Positions 8,894 to 18,975 of a stretch of DNA of 59,656 nucleotides are shown piece by piece. The first letter of the stretch is position 1, and the number at the start of each line of letters is the position of its first letter. The position numbers and the translations under genes were made by a program. This DNA is from Opitutia bacterium Tous-C1TDCM (GTDB lineage: Bacteria; Verrucomicrobiota; Verrucomicrobiia; Opitutales; Opitutaceae): assembly GCA_002288455.1 (NCBI GenBank), contig NEUS01000008.1, positions 1-59,656 on the forward strand. The letters are read 5' to 3'. Below the pieces are notes generated by a model. It was not told where the DNA came from. It saw only the letters and a program-made list of their open reading frames with translations, and ran no database searches.

Positions 8894-10237
8894 TCACATC
8901 CCGGGGAAGCCGCCTTTGCCGCGCATCGCTTCGAGCTGGCGCATCATCTTTTTCCCGCCGCCGCCCTTCATCATCTTCATCATTTGCTGCATCTGCTGGA
9001 ACTGTTTCAGCAGCTGGTTCACATCGACGATTTTGACGCCGGCGCCGTCGGCGATGCGCTTGCGGCGGCTGCCGTTCAGGAGCTCGGGTTTGCGGCGTTC
9101 CTGTTTCGTCATCGACTTGATGATGGCTTCGGTGCGCGCCATCTGCTGGTCGGCGCCGTCGGGCAATTGCATGCCGCTCATCCCGGGAATCATGCCCATG
9201 ATGCTCTGCATCGAGCCCATTTTTTTCACCTGCTGCATCTGCGCGAGGAAGTCCTCGAGATCGAATTCGGCCTTCTTGAGCTTCTCGGCCATCCGCTCCG
9301 CTTCCTTCTGGTCGATGTTTTCCTGCGCCTTTTCGACGAGGGAAACGACGTCGCCCATGCCGAGGATGCGGGAGGCAAGGCGGTCGGGGTGGAACGGTTC
9401 GAAGTCCGCCGTCTTTTCGCCGGTACCGATGAATTTGATCGGGACGCCGGTGACGGACTTGATGGACAACGCCGCGCCGCCGCGGGTGTCGCCGTCGAGC
9501 TTGGTGAGAATCAGGCCCGTGAGTTGCAGCGCTTCGTGGAAGGTCTTGGCGACGTTGACCGCTTCCTGGCCGAGCGCGCCGTCGGCGACGAGCAGCACTT
9601 CGTCCGGCTGGATCCGGGCGCGGAGCAGTTTCACTTCCTCGATCAGGCCGGCGTCGATTTGCAGGCGGCCGGCGGTGTCGAAAATGACCGCGTCGGCCGT
9701 GGCGGCCTGGGCGGCGGCGAGACCGGCGGCGCCGAGGGCGGGCACGTCCTGGGTGGCGCGGTCCGAGTAGAAGCCGAGCTCTTCCTGTTTCGCCAAAATC
9801 TCGAGCTGGTCGATGGCGGCGGGGCGGTAGATGTCGGCGCCGACGACAAAGGGGCGGTAGCCCTTTTTCTTGAGCAGCTTGCCGAGCTTGGCGCTGGAGG
9901 TCGTCTTGCCGGAGCCGTGCAGACCGACCATCAGAATCTTGAGCGGGCGCGCGCCGGAAAGGGCGGTGGTGCCTTCGCCGAGCAGGCGGACGAGTTCGTC
10001 GTGGATGATTTTGACGACCTGCTGGCCGGGGGCGACGCCCTTGAGCACATCCTGGCCGACGCACTGCTGCTGGATGCGTTCGACGAATTCCCGCGCGACC
10101 TTGAAATGGACATCGGCCGCGAGCAGGGCGGTGCGCACCTCCTTGAGGGCCTCCGCCATGTTGTCTTCGGAGAGCCGGCCGACGCCGCGGAGGTTGCGGA
10201 GCGCGCCGCCGATTTTTTCGGTGAGGGATTCGAACAT
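8894..10237 (-). CDS. ffh: Signal recognition particle protein Ffh
   Basis: A 447-residue GTPase, the protein subunit of the bacterial signal recognition particle. It binds 4.5S RNA and the signal sequences of nascent membrane proteins and delivers them to FtsY. The N domain is [20 protein letters not shown] and following. The G domain shows [16 protein letters not shown] (P-loop), [19 protein letters not shown] and a GTGEK motif. The Met-rich M domain holds [21 protein letters not shown] and the RNA-binding helix [13 protein letters not shown]. The C-terminus is a Met/Lys/Gly run. Length and domain order match the family. The ATG at 10237 gives the standard N-terminus; an upstream in-frame extension of 13 residues is not family-like. 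Confidence 0.97.
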   Translation of the reverse strand: MFESLTEKIGGALRNLRGVGRLSEDNMAEALKEVRTALLAADVHFKVAREFVERIQQQCVGQDVLKGVAPGQQVVKIIHDELVRLLGEGTTALSGARPLKILMVGLHGSGKTTSSAKLGKLLKKKGYRPFVVGADIYRPAAIDQLEILAKQEELGFYSDRATQDVPALGAAGLAAAQAATADAVIFDTAGRLQIDAGLIEEVKLLRARIQPDEVLLVADGALGQEAVNVAKTFHEALQLTGLILTKLDGDTRGGAALSIKSVTGVPIKFIGTGEKTADFEPFHPDRLASRILGMGDVVSLVEKAQENIDQKEAERMAEKLKKAEFDLEDFLAQMQQVKKMGSMQSIMGMIPGMSGMQLPDGADQQMARTEAIIKSMTKQERRKPELLNGSRRKRIADGAGVKIVDVNQLLKQFQQMQQMMKMMKGGGGKKMMRQLEAMRGKGGFPGM

Positions 10238-10316
10238 GCGAACGGCACCGTTGGCCGAAATCGCGGCCGGAAGCAACTGCGGGAAATGAACGCGGGCGCG
10301 GGCGCCGCCCGGCGGT

Positions 10317-10859
10317 TCAGGTTCCGGCCGGGACGGCGGCCGATTCGGGCGCCGGCGCGGATTCCGGGACCGGTTCCGGCGCGGAAGCCGCGGCTTCCGG
10401 CTGGGGCGCCGGCGGCACGGCCGCGGGCGGTTCCGCGGCCGGGAGCGGAGGCGGAGCCGAAATCATGGACGTGCCCGGCGGGGGCGGCGGCGACAGGCCG
10501 AGCTGGGCCAGTCTCGCAAAGACGGTCGCTTCGGTGCAGGGCTTGACCAAGTAATGGCGCACCCCGAGGGCGACGGCGCGGATGACGGTGGCGCGGTCGT
10601 GCGAGGCGGTGCAGAGCACGACGGCCAGATTGCGGGTCAAGGGATTGCCGCGCAGGCGTTCGAGGACGCCGAAGCCGTCGATTTTCGGCAGCGAAAGATC
10701 GAGCAGCACGAGATCGAAAAAACGGTTCGGATCGTCGAGCAGCCGCCAGGCGACTTCGCCGTCCTCCGCCGAGGTCAGTCGGACCTCGGGATGCCCGGAC
10801 AGGATTTTGGCCATGACGGCGCGGGCGACGGGATCGTCCTCAACGAGTAGAATCTTCAT
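10317..10859 (-). CDS. Single-domain response regulator with Pro/Ala-rich tail
   Basis: A 180-residue protein. Residues 1-125 form a CheY-like receiver (acidic pair D8-D9, phosphoacceptor D54 in [16 protein letters not shown] with the conserved Thr/Ser position, lysine in HYLVKPC). Residues after about 128 are a low-complexity tail of Pro, Ala and Glu with no recognisable output domain. The protein probably relays phosphate or signals through protein contacts; the tail may act as a flexible spacer. No kinase gene is adjacent, so its partner is unknown. It lies 79 bp upstream of ffh in the same orientation and is divergent from the Lrp-type gene. Confidence 0.85.
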   Translation of the reverse strand: MKILLVEDDPVARAVMAKILSGHPEVRLTSAEDGEVAWRLLDDPNRFFDLVLLDLSLPKIDGFGVLERLRGNPLTRNLAVVLCTASHDRATVIRAVALGVRHYLVKPCTEATVFARLAQLGLSPPPPPGTSMISAPPPLPAAEPPAAVPPAPQPEAAASAPEPVPESAPAPESAAVPAGT

Positions 10860-10970
10860 GTCGCGGCGCGGGCTGCGCAGAGTGTATCGGCCGAATCCGC
10901 GGGAACTGAAATGCCCGCGCCAAATTCGTCCTCGTCAAAGCTGCGGCGATGCCGGATAACCACCGCGACT

Positions 10971-11459
10971 ATGAACCCTGTTCTCAAGCTCTTGATCGAC
11001 GGCGGCAGTCTCACGACCGGCCAGATGGCCCAGGTCGCGGGAATGACCGAAGCGGAAGTCAATCAGCACCTGGAACAGTTGAAGAAGGACAAAATCTTCC
11101 TCGGCTGGCGTCCGGTGCTCGATCTTTCCCGCGAGGCCGCCGCCGCCGCCGCCGTGCGCGCGGTCATCGAGGTCAAGGTCACGCCCGAGCGGGGCGGCGG
11201 TTTCAACCGTTTCGCCGAGCGGATCGCGCGGTTCGACGACGTCGAATCCTGCTACCTGATGTCCGGCGGCTACGACCTGCTGGTCTTCGTCCGCGGCGGT
11301 TCGCTGCAGAAGGTGGCGGCCTTCGTTTCCGAGAAGCTCTCGACCATCGAGGGGGTGCTCTCGACCTCCACCCACTTCATGCTGCGCTGCTACAAAGAGC
11401 AGGGCTACGTGCTCGACAGCAGCGAGTCTTCCGCGACGCGGCTGACGGTCGCCCCGTAA
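10971..11459 (+). CDS. Lrp/AsnC-family transcriptional regulator
   Basis: A 162-residue regulator: a winged helix-turn-helix (residues about 1-55, TTGQMAQVAGMTEAEVNQHL) followed by a RAM/AsnC ligand-binding domain (AVRAVIEVKVTPE, FDDVESCYLMSGGYDLLVFV, the family's effector and octamer interface). A short Ser/Thr-rich tail follows. The gene stands 18 bp upstream of a class I aminotransferase, the same pairing as alaR-alaT (yugG-yugH) in Bacillus, so it probably controls that gene in response to an amino acid such as alanine. The ATG is chosen because the preceding 20 codons are Ser/Arg-rich and outside the family's domain. No strong ribosome-binding site is visible. Confidence 0.85.
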   Translation: MNPVLKLLIDGGSLTTGQMAQVAGMTEAEVNQHLEQLKKDKIFLGWRPVLDLSREAAAAAAVRAVIEVKVTPERGGGFNRFAERIARFDDVESCYLMSGGYDLLVFVRGGSLQKVAAFVSEKLSTIEGVLSTSTHFMLRCYKEQGYVLDSSESSATRLTVAP

Positions 11460-11477
11460 CCAGCCGGGACCATTCCG

Positions 11478-12668
11478 ATGAGCACCGATCCGAAACGATG
11501 GGTGGCGGGGCATATTGCCACGCTGCCGAAGAGCGGCATCCGCGATTTCTTCGAACTCGTGGCCAAGATGAAGGGGCAGGACGTGATTTCCCTCGGCGTG
11601 GGCGAACCCGATTTCGTCACCCCGTGGCATGTCCGCGAGGCGGCGATCTTCGCCCTCGAGCGCGGCAAGACCTACTACACCTCGAACCTCGGCTTACTGG
11701 AACTCAGGAAAGAGATCTCGACCTACGTCGAGCACCACTTCGGCGTCAGCTACCGGCCCGACGACCAGGTGATCGTCACCGTCGGCGTGAGCGAGGCGCT
11801 CGATCTCGCGTTCCGGGCGTTCTGCAATCCGGGCGACAAGGTGATGTATCACCAGCCCTGTTACGTGAGCTACCATCCGAGCATCACGCTGGTGCACGGC
11901 GAAGGCATCGCGGTGCCGACCTATGCGAAGGACAATTTCGCCCTCACCGCCGAGGCGCTGCGCGCCGCGTGGCAGCCGGGCGCGAAGATTTTGATGCTCA
12001 ACCTGCCGTGCAATCCCACCGGCGGCACCTGCTCCCGCGAGCAGCTGGAGAAGATCGCGGATTTCTGCCGCGAAAAGGATCTCCTGGTCCTGAGCGACGA
12101 GATCTACTCGGAGCTGACGTTCGAAGGCACGCACACGAGCATCGCGAGTTTCCCCGGTATGGCGGAGCGCACGATTTTCCTGCACGGCTTCTCGAAGGCG
12201 TTCGCGATGACGGGTTGGCGCATCGGCTACGCCTGCGGCCCGGCCGTGCTCATCGATGCCATGATGAAGGTGCACCAGTACGCCATGATGTGCGCCTCGA
12301 TCATTGCCCAGGAGGGCGCGCTCGAGGCGCTCAAGAACGGCTGGGACAACGTGGTCAAGATGCGCGACCAGTACCACCGCCGCCGCGACCTGATCGTGCG
12401 CCGTTTCAACGAAATCGGGATGAAGTGCCACCTGCCGCGCGGCAGTTTCTACGCGTTTCCGGATGTCACGCCGCTCGGTTTCACCGAAAGCGAATTCGCC
12501 GTCGGCCTGCTGCAGCGGCAGAAAGTCGCCGTCGTCCCCGGCACCGCCTTCGGCGCCAACGGCACGGGCCACGTCCGCGCCTGTTTCGCCACCGGCTACG
12601 ACCAGATCATCGAGGCCTGCGACCGGGTCGAGCGCTTCGTCGCGCAGCCGCGCCCCGCGGCGGGCTGA
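11478..12668 (+). CDS. Class I/II PLP aminotransferase, AlaT-like
   Basis: A 396-residue fold-type I aminotransferase. Visible family landmarks are VISLGVGEPDFVTPWHVREA near the N-terminus, the YTSNLG-type substrate loop (YYTSNLGLLELRKEIS), NLPCNPTGG, LSDEIYSEL and the PLP lysine in HGFSKAFAMTGWRIGY. The C-terminal domain includes PRGSFYAFPDV and an arginine in GHVRACFATGYD likely to bind the substrate carboxylate. The closest remembered relatives are alanine or aspartate aminotransferases with an adjacent Lrp regulator. Substrate specificity cannot be fixed from sequence alone. It is probably cotranscribed with the upstream regulator. Confidence 0.88.
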   Translation: MSTDPKRWVAGHIATLPKSGIRDFFELVAKMKGQDVISLGVGEPDFVTPWHVREAAIFALERGKTYYTSNLGLLELRKEISTYVEHHFGVSYRPDDQVIVTVGVSEALDLAFRAFCNPGDKVMYHQPCYVSYHPSITLVHGEGIAVPTYAKDNFALTAEALRAAWQPGAKILMLNLPCNPTGGTCSREQLEKIADFCREKDLLVLSDEIYSELTFEGTHTSIASFPGMAERTIFLHGFSKAFAMTGWRIGYACGPAVLIDAMMKVHQYAMMCASIIAQEGALEALKNGWDNVVKMRDQYHRRRDLIVRRFNEIGMKCHLPRGSFYAFPDVTPLGFTESEFAVGLLQRQKVAVVPGTAFGANGTGHVRACFATGYDQIIEACDRVERFVAQPRPAAG

Positions 12669-12733
12669 GGATCGGCGGGGGCCGTCGCCGCCGGCTTCGA
12701 CTTCCGCCGTTCCTTCCGTTTCAAACTCCTTCC

Positions 12734-14233
12734 ATGTCCCGCCTCGTCGCCATCGTCGGTCGTCCCAATGTCGGCAAAAGCCGGCTCTTCAACCGGCTGG
12801 CGCGGAAACGCATCTCCATCGTCCACGACCAGCCGGGCATCACGCGCGACGTGATTTCGGCCGAGATCGCGGAGGGGGCGTATACGTTGCTGGATACGGG
12901 CGGGCTCGGCTACAAGGGCGTCGACACGCCGGCCGCGCTGACCAAGGCCTCGGAGCAGCAGGTCGATTTCGCGATCGCGGCGGCGTCCCTGATCCTCTTC
13001 GTCGTCGACGGGCTCAGCGGCCTGAGCGGCCTCGACGAAAAGATCGCGACGATGCTGCGCAAGAGCCGCAAGCCCGTGCGCCTCGTCGTCAACAAAGCCG
13101 ACTTCGGCGACGAAAAGGTCGCGCTCGAGGAAGCCTACCGCCTCGGGCTCGGCGAACCGCTCCGCGTCTCCGCCGAGCACGGCCGCGGCGAAGAGGAACT
13201 CCGCGCCGCGATCCTCGGGGCCCTCGGGCCCGTCCCGGCCGAGCCGGCCGACGCCGCGCCCAAGACGGCCGAGGATCCGCTCTGCATCTGCTTCATCGGC
13301 CGGCCCAACGTCGGCAAATCGTCGCTCAGCAACCGTCTGCTCAAGAGCGACCGCCTGATCGTGAGCGAAGTGCCCGGCACGACCCGCGACGCCATCGAGC
13401 TGCCCTTCGATTTCGTCGGGCGCGACGGCGAGACCTATCCCTTCAAGCTGATCGACACCGCCGGCATCAAGGCGGCGACCAAGCTGGCCTCGCCGGTCGA
13501 GTATTTTTCCCGGCTGCGTTCCCTCGATGCGATCAAGAACACGGACGTCGTTTTCCTCGTGCTCGACGCCCTCGAAGGCGTGACCCAGCAGGACAAGGCG
13601 ATCGCCGGCGAAGCGATCAAGGAAGGCAAACCGATCGTCATCGTGGTCAACAAGTGGGACCTCGTGCAGAAAGCCTTCAAGGAGCGCGGCGGCTTCGCGC
13701 CCTACAAGAGCGAGCGCGACTACCGCGAGAAATACGAGAAGGCGCTGTTCGACCGGCTGTTCTTCACGCCCGGCTCGCCGTTGATTTTCGTGTCCGCGAT
13801 GAGCGGATACGAAGTCGACCGCATGCTGAACGCCGCGGTGAAGCTGAACCGCACCTTGGACAAGAAGCTGCCGACCGCGAAACTGAACCAGATGCTCGGC
13901 TTCCTGGCGGAGCGGAATCCGCCCCCGGCGATCGGCGGCAAACGCTTCCGCACCTACTACGCGACGCAGACCGGCAACCGGCCCTTCCGGATCAAGATTT
14001 TCTGCAATCGCGAGGAAAAGCTTACGGAGCAGTACCGGCGCTACCTCGAGGCGGGCCTGGTCGAGGAATTCGATCTCAAGGGCTGCCCGATCTACTTCGA
14101 TCTCGTCGGCAAGGTGAAGGACGACATGCGCGGCAGCCGCGGCGGCGGCAACGCGTCCGCCGAATTCCGCGAGAACCAGCCGAAGTGGAAAGTCGAGGAG
14201 CGGAGCGGCGGCAGCGAGTTGGCCGAGGATTGA
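12734..14233 (+). CDS. der: Ribosome biogenesis GTPase Der (EngA)
   Basis: A 499-residue protein with two tandem GTPase domains and a C-terminal KH-like domain, as expected for Der, an essential factor for 50S ribosome assembly. Domain 1 has GRPNVGKSRLFNRL, LDTGG and NKAD. Domain 2 (from about residue 190) has GRPNVGKSSLSNRLL, GTTRDAIELPF, DTAGIK and NKWD. The KH-like domain includes HAMP-free segments such as RFRTYYATQTGNRPFRIKIFC in two halves. In the first P-loop the usual Ser/Thr after GKS is Arg (GKSR). The C-terminal 35 residues are charged and Gly-rich. The ATG immediately precedes the first G1 motif. Confidence 0.96.
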   Translation: MSRLVAIVGRPNVGKSRLFNRLARKRISIVHDQPGITRDVISAEIAEGAYTLLDTGGLGYKGVDTPAALTKASEQQVDFAIAAASLILFVVDGLSGLSGLDEKIATMLRKSRKPVRLVVNKADFGDEKVALEEAYRLGLGEPLRVSAEHGRGEEELRAAILGALGPVPAEPADAAPKTAEDPLCICFIGRPNVGKSSLSNRLLKSDRLIVSEVPGTTRDAIELPFDFVGRDGETYPFKLIDTAGIKAATKLASPVEYFSRLRSLDAIKNTDVVFLVLDALEGVTQQDKAIAGEAIKEGKPIVIVVNKWDLVQKAFKERGGFAPYKSERDYREKYEKALFDRLFFTPGSPLIFVSAMSGYEVDRMLNAAVKLNRTLDKKLPTAKLNQMLGFLAERNPPPAIGGKRFRTYYATQTGNRPFRIKIFCNREEKLTEQYRRYLEAGLVEEFDLKGCPIYFDLVGKVKDDMRGSRGGGNASAEFRENQPKWKVEERSGGSELAED

Positions 14234-14354
14234 GGGTCCGGCCGGCAGATCGGTTGCGTTTATCGCGGGCCCGGCGGGCTCAATTCGGCCCCCCGGGTGC
14301 CGATAGAAGGGAAATGGTTCCGCGTGCCCCCGGGGCTCCGCGAAACCCCTTCCT

Positions 14355-17300
14355 TTGCGCTCACTGCCGAAATTCCGAACCCTGCTGGTGTTCGGCTCCG
14401 CCTGCCTTTGTGCCGGGTGGGGCGGTGCGCTCGTGTCCGCCGGCCGCGGTCCGGAAGGCCTTCGTCTGGCGGCCGGACTCGTTTTGGTCGCCTTGGTCGG
14501 CGGGGCCCTGCGGTGGGCGTTCCGGCGGGACGACCTGACGGTGGCGGAGCGACGCGAACTTGAAGTCGCGCGGACCCTGCGGGGCCAGTCGTCCCGCGCC
14601 ATGATCGTGACCGATGCCTCCGGGCTCGTCGAAGATTTCAATTCCGGGGCCGAGAAACTGCTCGGTTACCGGAGTCGCGAGGTGACGGGCCGGCTGCGAT
14701 TCGAACGTTTCCTCCAGCCGGCTGAATTGCAGCGCCACGCGAATCTTTTGGCCGCGGAGCTCGGTCGGCCGGTGCCGGCCGACTTCTCCGCGCTCGCCGC
14801 CGGTGCCGCCACGGCCCGCGGCGCGGCCGAGTTCGCATGGACCTTTGTGCGCGGCGACGGCGGCACCGTGCCGGTCCGGTTGGTGCTGGCCCCGATCCGG
14901 ACGGATGCCGGTGCACTCGCCGGTTATCTGGCAATCGCGACCGATGCGTCGGCGGAGCGGCGCGCGGAACAACGCGGCCGAGACGCCGAGGCGCGCCTGC
15001 GCAAGATCTCCGGCCACGTGCCGGGCTTGCTCTTCCAATTCCAACAGCGGCCCGACGGCACGGCCGGTTTTCCATTCGTCAGCGAGGGCATTTTGGCCCT
15101 CGGCGGCGTGGAGCCGGCGGCGGTCCGTGACGACGCCGGAGTTTTCCTGGAACGGGTCCTGCCGGACGATCGCGCCCTGTTGCACGATTCACTCGCCGAG
15201 TCCGCGCGGACCTTGGCGCGTTGGTCGTGCGAGTTCCGGATCCGCGCGGCCGACGGTGCCGTCCGCTGGCTGCGGGCCGCGGCGTTGCCGGAACGGGCGG
15301 ACGACGGCGCGACTTCGTGGCACGGCTGCATGACCGACTTCACGGAGCGCAAGGCCATGGAGCGGGCGCACGAGGAGAGCCGCGTGCTGCTGCACAGTGT
15401 GTTCGCGACCGTGGATCTCGGGATGTTCGTCGTCGACGTCGGCGGCCCGGAGGAGTTCAGCTTCGTCGAAATCAATCCGGCTTACGAACGGCTGACGGGA
15501 CTCGTGACCGCGGAAGTGCGCGGGCGTTCCCCCCGGGAAATGGTGCCGGCGATGCCGGCGGAAATGGCGGAATGCCTCTGCGCGAATTTCCGGCGCGGAG
15601 CCGAAGCCACGGGACCGATCGATTACGAGGAACCGTTTTTCATCCACGGCCGGCTGCTTTGGTGGCACACGACCCTGGCTCCGGTCCGCGACGCCGCAGG
15701 CCGCACCGTGCGGCTCGTGGGCCGTTCGCAGGACATCACTGAGCGCAAGCTGATCGAACTCCGGTTCCAGTCCCTGAACGAGCGTCTGCAACTCGCGACG
15801 GAGGCCGCCCAGCTCGGCATCTGGGACTACGACTTGGTGAAAAACCGCATCGTCTGGGACGCGCGGATGCACGCGCTGTACGGCTGCGGTCCCGCCGAAT
15901 TCGACGGTTCGATGCGGCATTGGCTCGAGCGGATCCATCCGGACGATCTGGCGCGGGTCGTGCAGGCGCAGCGGGCCGCGACCGAAGGCGGCCAGCCCTA
16001 CAGCACCACCTTCCGTATCCGGCGGGCCGACGGCGAGGAACGCGAGGTCCGGGCCTGCGCCTATGCGCAGCGCAATGCCGCGGGCCGCGCCGTGCGTTTG
16101 GTCGGGGTCAACTGGGACGTCACGGCGGAACGGCAGGCGCGGGCCGACATCGAGCGCGCGCGCGACGAGGCGGAGAAGTTGAACCGCCAGCTCGGCGAAG
16201 CCCTGGACCGCGCGAACTCGCTCGCCCGCGAGGCGGCGGCGGCGACGGTCGCGAAGACGGAATTCCTGGCCAACATGAGCCACGAGATCCGGACGCCGCT
16301 GAACGCGGTGATCGGCATGAGCGGGCTGCTGCTCGACACGGGCCTGAACCGGGACCAGCGCGAATTGGCGGAGACGATCCGCACGAGCGGCGACGGTCTG
16401 CTCGGCCTCATCAACGATATTCTCGACTACTCGAAGATCGAATCCGGCCGGCTCGAACTCGAGGACCGCGCCTTCGATCTGCGGACCTGCGTGGAGAACT
16501 CCCTCGACGTGCTGGCGGCCCGCGCCGCCGAGAAGGGCCTCGATTTGGTCTGCGCGTTCGATGCGGGTTTGCCCGAGCGCGTGTGCGGCGACGAAACGCG
16601 GCTCCGGCAAATCGTCCTCAACCTGCTGAGCAACGCGATCAAGTTCACGGCCCGGGGCGAGGTGTTCGTTTCGGTTTCGGCCGTCGCGCCGGCCGGTCCG
16701 CGGGTGCGGCTGCGCCTCGCGGTGCACGATTCCGGCATCGGCATCCCGCCGGACCGGATCGACCGTTTGTTCAAGACGTTCAGCCAAGTGGACGCGACGA
16801 CGACGCGCCAGTACGGCGGCACGGGCCTCGGGCTCGCGATCTGCAAGCGGCTCGCCGAGCTGATGGGCGGGCGGATCTGGGTCGAGAGCACGCCCGGCAA
16901 AGGCAGCAGTTTCCATTTCGAGATCGAGGCAGGCCCGGCGCCCGAAGCCGGACCGCCGAAACCGTATGCGGCCGGCCGCGTGCCCGCGCTGGCAGGACGC
17001 CGTGTGCTCGTCGTCGACGACAATGCAACCGGGTGCCGCGTCCTTTGCCAGCAGGGCGTGACGTGGGGGCTCGTGCCCCGGGCCGCCGGCACCGCCGCCG
17101 CGGCCCTGGCCATTCTCGATCAGGATGCGGCGATCGACACCGTCATCGTCGATCGCGACTTGCCCGAAACGCCCGGCGCCGCATTGGCCGCCGAGCTCGG
17201 CGCGCGGTATCCCGGGCGCAAGGTGGCGGTCATCGTGCTGACGCCGCCGGCCTCGGCCGGCAACGGGCCTTTGCCGGGAGTGTTCGGGGTGCTCAGCAAA

Positions 17301-17798
17301 CCGGTGAAGGCCGGGGCGCTGTTCGCGCTCCTCACGGAACGATACGGCGGCGAAGCCCCCGCGGCGCCGGTGGCCGCGGCCGCGGCCGCTCTCCCCGGGC
17401 TCGCGCATCCGCTCGCGATCCTGCTCGCCGAGGACAATCCCGTGAACCAACGCGTCGCGGCGCTGATGCTGCAGCGGCTCGGCTACCGCGCGGAAGTGGC
17501 GGCCAACGGCCGCGAGGCCGTCGAAGCGGTGGCGCGCAAGATCTACGATCTCGTGCTGATGGATCTGCAAATGCCGGAGATGGACGGGTTGCAGGCGACG
17601 CGGGAAATCCGCGCGCGGCACGGCGACGCCGACCGGCCGCGGATCGTGGCGATGACGGCGAATGCATCCCTGAGCGACCGCGAACGCTGCCTCGAGGCGG
17701 GCATGGACGACTTCATGACGAAGCCGGTCCGCGGCGCGGATCTGCAGAAAGTGCTCGCCGAAACGCCGGCGCGGGCGGGCGCGGCCGCGCCGCGTTGA
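14355..17798 (+). CDS. Hybrid sensor histidine kinase with four PAS domains and two receivers
   Basis: A 1147-residue inner-membrane kinase. Two predicted membrane helices (about residues 8-28 and 35-55) leave little periplasmic sequence, so sensing is probably cytoplasmic or membrane-linked. Four PAS-type domains follow (about 80-200, 215-335, 345-475 and 478-605), the last three ending in a DxTE-like linker. The HisKA domain carries H643 in [11 protein letters not shown]; the HATPase shows [15 protein letters not shown] and GGTGLGLAI. Receiver 1 (acceptor D933, VDRDLP) and receiver 2 (acceptor D1070, [11 protein letters not shown]) complete a BarA/ArcB-like architecture, but no Hpt domain is present. 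The start is TTG; later ATG codons would remove the membrane segment. The downstream gene converges with a 28 bp gap. Confidence 0.9.
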   Translation: MRSLPKFRTLLVFGSACLCAGWGGALVSAGRGPEGLRLAAGLVLVALVGGALRWAFRRDDLTVAERRELEVARTLRGQSSRAMIVTDASGLVEDFNSGAEKLLGYRSREVTGRLRFERFLQPAELQRHANLLAAELGRPVPADFSALAAGAATARGAAEFAWTFVRGDGGTVPVRLVLAPIRTDAGALAGYLAIATDASAERRAEQRGRDAEARLRKISGHVPGLLFQFQQRPDGTAGFPFVSEGILALGGVEPAAVRDDAGVFLERVLPDDRALLHDSLAESARTLARWSCEFRIRAADGAVRWLRAAALPERADDGATSWHGCMTDFTERKAMERAHEESRVLLHSVFATVDLGMFVVDVGGPEEFSFVEINPAYERLTGLVTAEVRGRSPREMVPAMPAEMAECLCANFRRGAEATGPIDYEEPFFIHGRLLWWHTTLAPVRDAAGRTVRLVGRSQDITERKLIELRFQSLNERLQLATEAAQLGIWDYDLVKNRIVWDARMHALYGCGPAEFDGSMRHWLERIHPDDLARVVQAQRAATEGGQPYSTTFRIRRADGEEREVRACAYAQRNAAGRAVRLVGVNWDVTAERQARADIERARDEAEKLNRQLGEALDRANSLAREAAAATVAKTEFLANMSHEIRTPLNAVIGMSGLLLDTGLNRDQRELAETIRTSGDGLLGLINDILDYSKIESGRLELEDRAFDLRTCVENSLDVLAARAAEKGLDLVCAFDAGLPERVCGDETRLRQIVLNLLSNAIKFTARGEVFVSVSAVAPAGPRVRLRLAVHDSGIGIPPDRIDRLFKTFSQVDATTTRQYGGTGLGLAICKRLAELMGGRIWVESTPGKGSSFHFEIEAGPAPEAGPPKPYAAGRVPALAGRRVLVVDDNATGCRVLCQQGVTWGLVPRAAGTAAAALAILDQDAAIDTVIVDRDLPETPGAALAAELGARYPGRKVAVIVLTPPASAGNGPLPGVFGVLSKPVKAGALFALLTERYGGEAPAAPVAAAAAALPGLAHPLAILLAEDNPVNQRVAALMLQRLGYRAEVAANGREAVEAVARKIYDLVLMDLQMPEMDGLQATREIRARHGDADRPRIVAMTANASLSDRERCLEAGMDDFMTKPVRGADLQKVLAETPARAGAAAPR

Positions 17799-17826
17799 CC
17801 CGCGGCCGCCGCGCGCCGGGGCCGGG

Positions 17827-18918
17827 TCAGCCGGCCACCGCCCGGACCGTGCCGGCGGCGACGTAGCGCGGGAAAATCAGGCTGGGTTCGGGCGGGAGGA
17901 AGCCCTGGTTCACCATCTGCAGCATGAGCCGCGACAGCCGGTGGGCGAAGGTCTCGCTCTCGAAGCGGTAGTGGGAGATCTCGTTTTCGAAGAGCCGGTC
18001 GTGGTCGCGGGCGACGAGCGAGAGCGTATCCGGAACCCGGATGCCGCGGCGCAGCAGATGGACGACGACGGAGAAAAGGTGCGCCGGCTTCGCGACGAGC
18101 AGGGCCGTCGGCGGCCGGGCCTGGGCGAAGAGCGCGTCGAGTTTCGCGGCGAGGCCGGCGGCGGTGCCGTTGTGCCGCACGACGAGCGCGCCCTGGCCGC
18201 CCGCCTCCGCGGGGGCGCCTTCGCGGAAACCTGCTTCGCTCGCGAGATCGCCGGCGGCGTTGGTGTCGGGCACGAGGAAAGCGATGCGGCGGTGGCCCTT
18301 GCCGCGGAGCACGCCCGCGGCGTGCCGGCAAACGGAACGGTAGTCGACGTCGAGGGAGGGCAGCCGGACCTCCGGATGGCAGGAGCCGAGGACGAGCGCG
18401 GGCGTGGGCCCGGCGGCAAACCATTCCTGCAGTTCGCGGCCCAGCGAGAGGAGCACGCAGCAGAAGACCCGGTTCTGGCGCAGGAAGGCCTCGATTTTCC
18501 GGCGTTGGGCGGCGGCGCTGCGGGCCGCGCAGACCAATACCTCGGTCCCGAAACCGTGTTCCGCCAGGTGGGCGCGCATTTCGCTGATCCCGCGGTAGGC
18601 GCCGAGGGTCATGTGGGCGAGCGGTTGCCGCGCCACGAGCACCACGAGGCGGTTGCCGGCCGCGGCGGGGCCCGCGCCGCCGGCGAGCAGGCGGTTCCGG
18701 CGCCCCTGCCGGATCTCGATCAGGCCGGCCTTGGCGAGTTGCTGGAGGGCGGAGCGGACGGTGGGGCGGCTGACCTGGAAGAGTTCGCAGAGGCGGCGCT
18801 CGCTCGGCAGGTATTCCTCCCAGACCCGTTCCTCGACGGCCTTGCGGATGGCGGCCGCGGTCTGGGCCGAAAGCGACAGGCGGCGGGGCAGGTCGAGGAG
18901 GCCCGGTTGGCTGCTCAT
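17827..18918 (-). CDS. GntR-type HTH / LacI-type effector domain transcriptional regulator
   Basis: A 363-residue regulator with a GntR winged helix at residues about 12-80 ([25 protein letters not shown]) joined to a periplasmic-binding-protein-like LacI/GalR effector domain ([68 protein letters not shown]). This hybrid layout is like AraR of Bacillus and is common for sugar-responsive repressors in Verrucomicrobia. It is divergent from the DapA-family gene, with 57 bp between starts, so it probably controls that gene and itself. Candidate operator sequences are annotated in this gap and at three other sites in the island. The effector is unknown, likely a sugar or sugar acid. Confidence 0.88.
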   Translation of the reverse strand: MSSQPGLLDLPRRLSLSAQTAAAIRKAVEERVWEEYLPSERRLCELFQVSRPTVRSALQQLAKAGLIEIRQGRRNRLLAGGAGPAAAGNRLVVLVARQPLAHMTLGAYRGISEMRAHLAEHGFGTEVLVCAARSAAAQRRKIEAFLRQNRVFCCVLLSLGRELQEWFAAGPTPALVLGSCHPEVRLPSLDVDYRSVCRHAAGVLRGKGHRRIAFLVPDTNAAGDLASEAGFREGAPAEAGGQGALVVRHNGTAAGLAAKLDALFAQARPPTALLVAKPAHLFSVVVHLLRRGIRVPDTLSLVARDHDRLFENEISHYRFESETFAHRLSRLMLQMVNQGFLPPEPSLIFPRYVAAGTVRAVAG

Positions 18919-18948
18919 ATGATGTTACCAGTGGAACAGGGTAGTTCC
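18915..18948. promoter_or_regulatory. Candidate operator cluster in divergent promoter region
   Basis: Three overlapping symmetric elements lie between the regulator start and the lyase gene: TCATATGA (18915-18922), an imperfect palindrome beginning TGTTACCA and ending GTGGAACA (18923-18938), and a perfect inverted repeat GGAAC-6 bp-GTTCC (18933-18948). The core GTTACCAGTGGA (18924-18935) resembles motifs at 21766, 24899 and 29104. Binding by the adjacent GntR/LacI-type protein is inferred from position. Confidence 0.45.
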
Positions 18949-18975
18949 GTTGGCGAACGGGAATTTCATCGGCCC

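Noticed and set aside
10949-12733. Upstream extension of the der frame across the Lrp and aminotransferase genes
   Set aside because: The extension is Arg-rich out-of-frame translation; Der begins naturally at the ATG before its first P-loop.
14297-14563. Short plus-strand frame just before the hybrid kinase
   Set aside because: Low-complexity Arg/Pro-rich translation overlapping the kinase N-terminus, no domain and no conserved start.
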